Part shown: in pieces, positions 14,901 through 15,475 of the stretch
How the letters are laid out: every line of letters starts with the position of its first letter
How positions within the stretch are numbered: position 1 is the stretch's first letter
Source of the DNA: an uncultured Bacilli bacterium
Lineage (GTDB): Bacteria > Bacillota_I > Bacilli_A > RF39 > UBA660
NCBI GenBank assembly: GCA_947625715.1
Contig: CANQPR010000023.1
Coordinates: 1-15,475, forward strand
Length of the DNA stretch: 15,475 nt
Direction of reading: 5' to 3'
The notes under the pieces: generated by a model
Told to the model about the DNA's origin: nothing
Database searches by the model: none
The model's input: the letters and a program-made list of their open reading frames with translations, nothing else
Translations under genes and position numbers: made by a program

Positions 14901-15305
14901 TAAATCACATTTACCGTTATGATCAGTATCTTGATTAATTAAATTTCGATCTGGTAATCCATCGCCATTCGTATCAACATTAAACACACCAGATTTTATA
15001 TGCCCATAACTAATATTTAAATCAGGTAATTTATCATTATTAGTATCAATATCATAATCAGCCACACCATCATTATTACTATCACAGTTTAAATCACATA
15101 TTCCATCACCATTAATATCGCAATTTAAACGGCATCTATTACTACCAAATAAACGATGATAACTAAAAGTTGAACCAACTATTGATAAGAACATAATTAA
15201 AAAAATTAAAATTATAATTATTATTGTTCTTCTTTTTTCTTTTTCTTTTTCCTCATCTAGCATTTTTTTATACTTTTCAGTTTCATTAACGTTATTATAA
15301 TTCAT
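11907..15305 (-). CDS. Giant Cys-rich Ca-binding-type tandem repeat protein
   Basis: 1132 aa; no named family recognised for the whole protein. Residues 1-26 are charged (K-E-K-E-K-R-R). A membrane helix (about 27-44) leads into G-S-T-F-S-Y-H (44-50), which resembles a SipW-type cleavage region. Residues about 58-1007 are about 78 units of 12 residues with consensus D-T-N-G-D-G-K-C-D-L-N-C. The DxNxDGxxD core is the calcium loop of thrombospondin type 3 and dockerin-like repeats. About 55 units carry the CxxxC pair; about 23 replace it with P-D-T-N-V or similar. Residues 1008-1132 form a non-repeat beta-rich domain. Its EPGWTGTQKFSIQNRTNTTL resembles the TasA/camelysin start of a beta-sandwich (PG....F.I.N). 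AGGGA lies 7 bases before the ATG. Likely an extended, Ca-stiffened, disulfide-rich surface stalk or matrix fibre; the metal, redox state and role are inferred. Confidence 0.86.
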   Translation of the reverse strand: MNYNNVNETEKYKKMLDEEKEKEKRRTIIIIILIFLIMFLSIVGSTFSYHRLFGSNRCRLNCDINGDGICDLNCDSNNDGVADYDIDTNNDKLPDLNISYGHIKSGVFNVDTNGDGLPDRNLINQDTDHNGKCDLNCDIDGDNRPDINIDIDGDGKPDLNVDTDGDGKPDINIDVNKDGKPDVALDTDGDGLPDRNLMNQDTDGDGKCDLNCDNDDDGFPDTNIDVDGDGDPDLNIDVDDDGKCDLNCDTNGDGYPDTNLDPDYDGVCELNCDTDHDGKCDLNCDTDGDRKCDLNCDTDGDGDADLNIDTDDDGKCDVNCDTDGDGKCNTNCDTDGDGEPDLNIDTDDDGKCDLNCDTDGNGTCDLNCDTNGDKEPDTNVDKDGDGKCDLNCDTNGDGKCDLNCDTNDDKEPDTNVDKDGDGKCDINCDTNGDGRCDLNCDTNGDGKCDVNCDTNGDGRCDLNCDNNYDGKCDVNCDTNGDGKCDINCDNNGDGIPDTNVDTDGDGKCNTNCDTNGDGKCDYNCDTNNDGRCDLNCDTNGDGKCDINCDTNGDGTPDKNVDKDGDGSCDLNCDKNNDGKCDYNCDTNGDGKCDLNCETDGQCTTNCDLDGDGKCDKNCDTNGDGKCDYNCDNNGDGKCDLNCDTDWDGKCNTNCDTNGDGKPDTNVDTNGDGKCDLNCDTNNDGKCDLNCDTNNDGKCDLNCDTNGDGRCDLNCDTDGDGKCNTNCDTNGDGTPDKNVDTNGDGKCDLNCDTNGDGKCDLNCDTNNDKEPDTNVDKDGDGKCDLNCDTNGDGKCDLNCDTNNDKEPDTNVDKDGDGKCDLNCDTNGDGKCDLNCDTNGDGKCDINCDTNNNGKCDLNCDTNGDGKCDTNCDTNNDGKCDLNCTDEGSTKCKTNCDTNGDGKADKNLDTDHDGKCDLNCDTDNDGKCDLNCDTNNDGKCDLNCDTNGDGKCDLNCDTSGDGKCDINCDTDNDGNCDLNCDLDDDGIPDTKLDTDHDGTCDLFCNDGEDGALLLTYKVGIDEKNIEPGWTGTQKFSIQNRTNTTLFYKIKLTDVENTFEPTSEFVYYLKRGSEIVKGETPAPTEESVLFEEIMIPAHAVYEYELVYTFKDTKLPQDYQHDKHYKATVTADMEGN
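12285..15134 (-). repeat. 36-bp coding tandem array, about 78 units
   Basis: In-frame 36-bp period (12 codons) throughout. Units differ mostly by synonymous changes (GTATCA/GTATCG, CACATT/CACTTA on the + strand). The right-hand, N-terminal part is more diverged and richer in Pro-Asp units; the middle and left are more uniform. Larger 108-bp blocks are duplicated, for example 12841-12948 with 12949-13056. Two units are irregular: one shortened around C-E-T-D-G-Q-C and one reading C-T-D-E-G-S-T-K-C. Confidence 0.95.
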
Positions 15306-15334
15306 AGATATCCCTACCTTATTAGTTTAAAAAA

Positions 15335-15362
15335 ATTATATCATAAATTTCTAAAAAAACAA
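15335..15362 (-). promoter_or_regulatory. Sigma-A promoter of the giant repeat protein
   Basis: TTGTTT (15357-15362), a 16-nt spacer and TATAAT (15335-15340) with an extended TGA just before the -10, on the - strand. It leaves a leader of about 22-25 nt before ATG 15305. Confidence 0.75.
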
Positions 15363-15406
15363 CCGGCATCTCAAAAAAAAATACGAAATTTTTAAATCTG
15401 TAATTT

Positions 15407-15434
15407 AAAAAAAGAAGTGCACAATTGTTGTGCA
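15407..15434 (-). terminator. Hairpin plus T-run, probable terminator or attenuator
   Basis: TGCACAA and TTGTGCA (7 bp, loop CAA) followed by CTTC and seven T on the - strand. It would end a transcript entering from the right, 45 bp before the giant gene's promoter. It also lies inside a 19-codon frame (15392-15451) that begins ATG after a good AGGAG at 9-base spacing, so a short leader peptide or attenuator is an alternative. The rest of 15363-15475 shows nothing else I can support. Confidence 0.5.
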
Positions 15435-15475
15435 GTAAGTTTTATAATCATGTATAATATCTCCTGAGCAATTTA

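Noticed and set aside
12285..15134. CRISPR-like array (36-bp period)
   Set aside because: There are no unique spacers between repeats; the repeats are contiguous, in frame and translate into a coherent protein.
15431..15464. + strand promoter (TTGTGC and TATAAT) near the right edge
   Set aside because: Spacing to the best -10 is 19 or more and no downstream gene can be seen before the window ends.

Overview
AT-rich, low-GC Gram-positive (Bacillota-like) chromosomal window. The sequence shows SpmA/SpmB/DacB-type spore or cell-wall genes, a class B sortase, a SipW-type signal peptidase, sigma-A-like promoters and intrinsic terminators. TGA is read as a stop: spmA ends with TGA in an ATGA overlap, and Trp is encoded by TGG, so this is not the mycoplasma code. 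I infer an uncultured, probably host-associated lineage, but nothing here fixes the taxon.

Layout. Only the sortase gene (201-1763) is on the + strand. It converges on, and overlaps by 32 bp, a family-2 glycosyltransferase with a TPR-like tail. Everything else reads leftwards on the - strand. From left to right these are: an Asn-rich type II membrane protein with extracellular Ig-like domains; a secreted lysozyme/glucosaminidase-like cell-wall hydrolase; a tight dacB-spmA-spmB operon (transcribed in that order); two surface proteins sharing one N-terminal leader cassette (one with an unrecognised WR..RPVVYL domain, one a right-handed beta-helix adhesin-like protein); a SipW-type signal peptidase with a long basic tail; and a 1132-residue protein built of about 78 twelve-residue Asp/Asn-rich repeats carrying about 55 CxxxC pairs.

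Most promising system (7.4-15.4 kb). A SipW-like peptidase is flanked by three proteins whose N-termini end in an S/T-F-A/S-x-(F/H) motif, like SipW-dependent substrates such as TasA. The two leader-sharing genes lie behind near-identical 133/134-bp control modules (terminator + promoter + leader start). The module driving the beta-helix gene has an uninterrupted run of nine G between -35 and -10, giving a 16-bp spacer. The sister module has an interrupted tract and a 17-bp spacer. This looks like a slippage-switchable promoter plus a duplicating surface-protein cassette. One copy still carries what looks like the last codons of the signal peptidase gene, which records how the cassette duplicated.

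Nearly every - strand gene or operon here has its own promoter and terminator, and three terminator stems run through the stop codon. No tRNA, rRNA, CRISPR array, transposase or phage gene was recognised. Gene-free stretches are all under about 210 bp.
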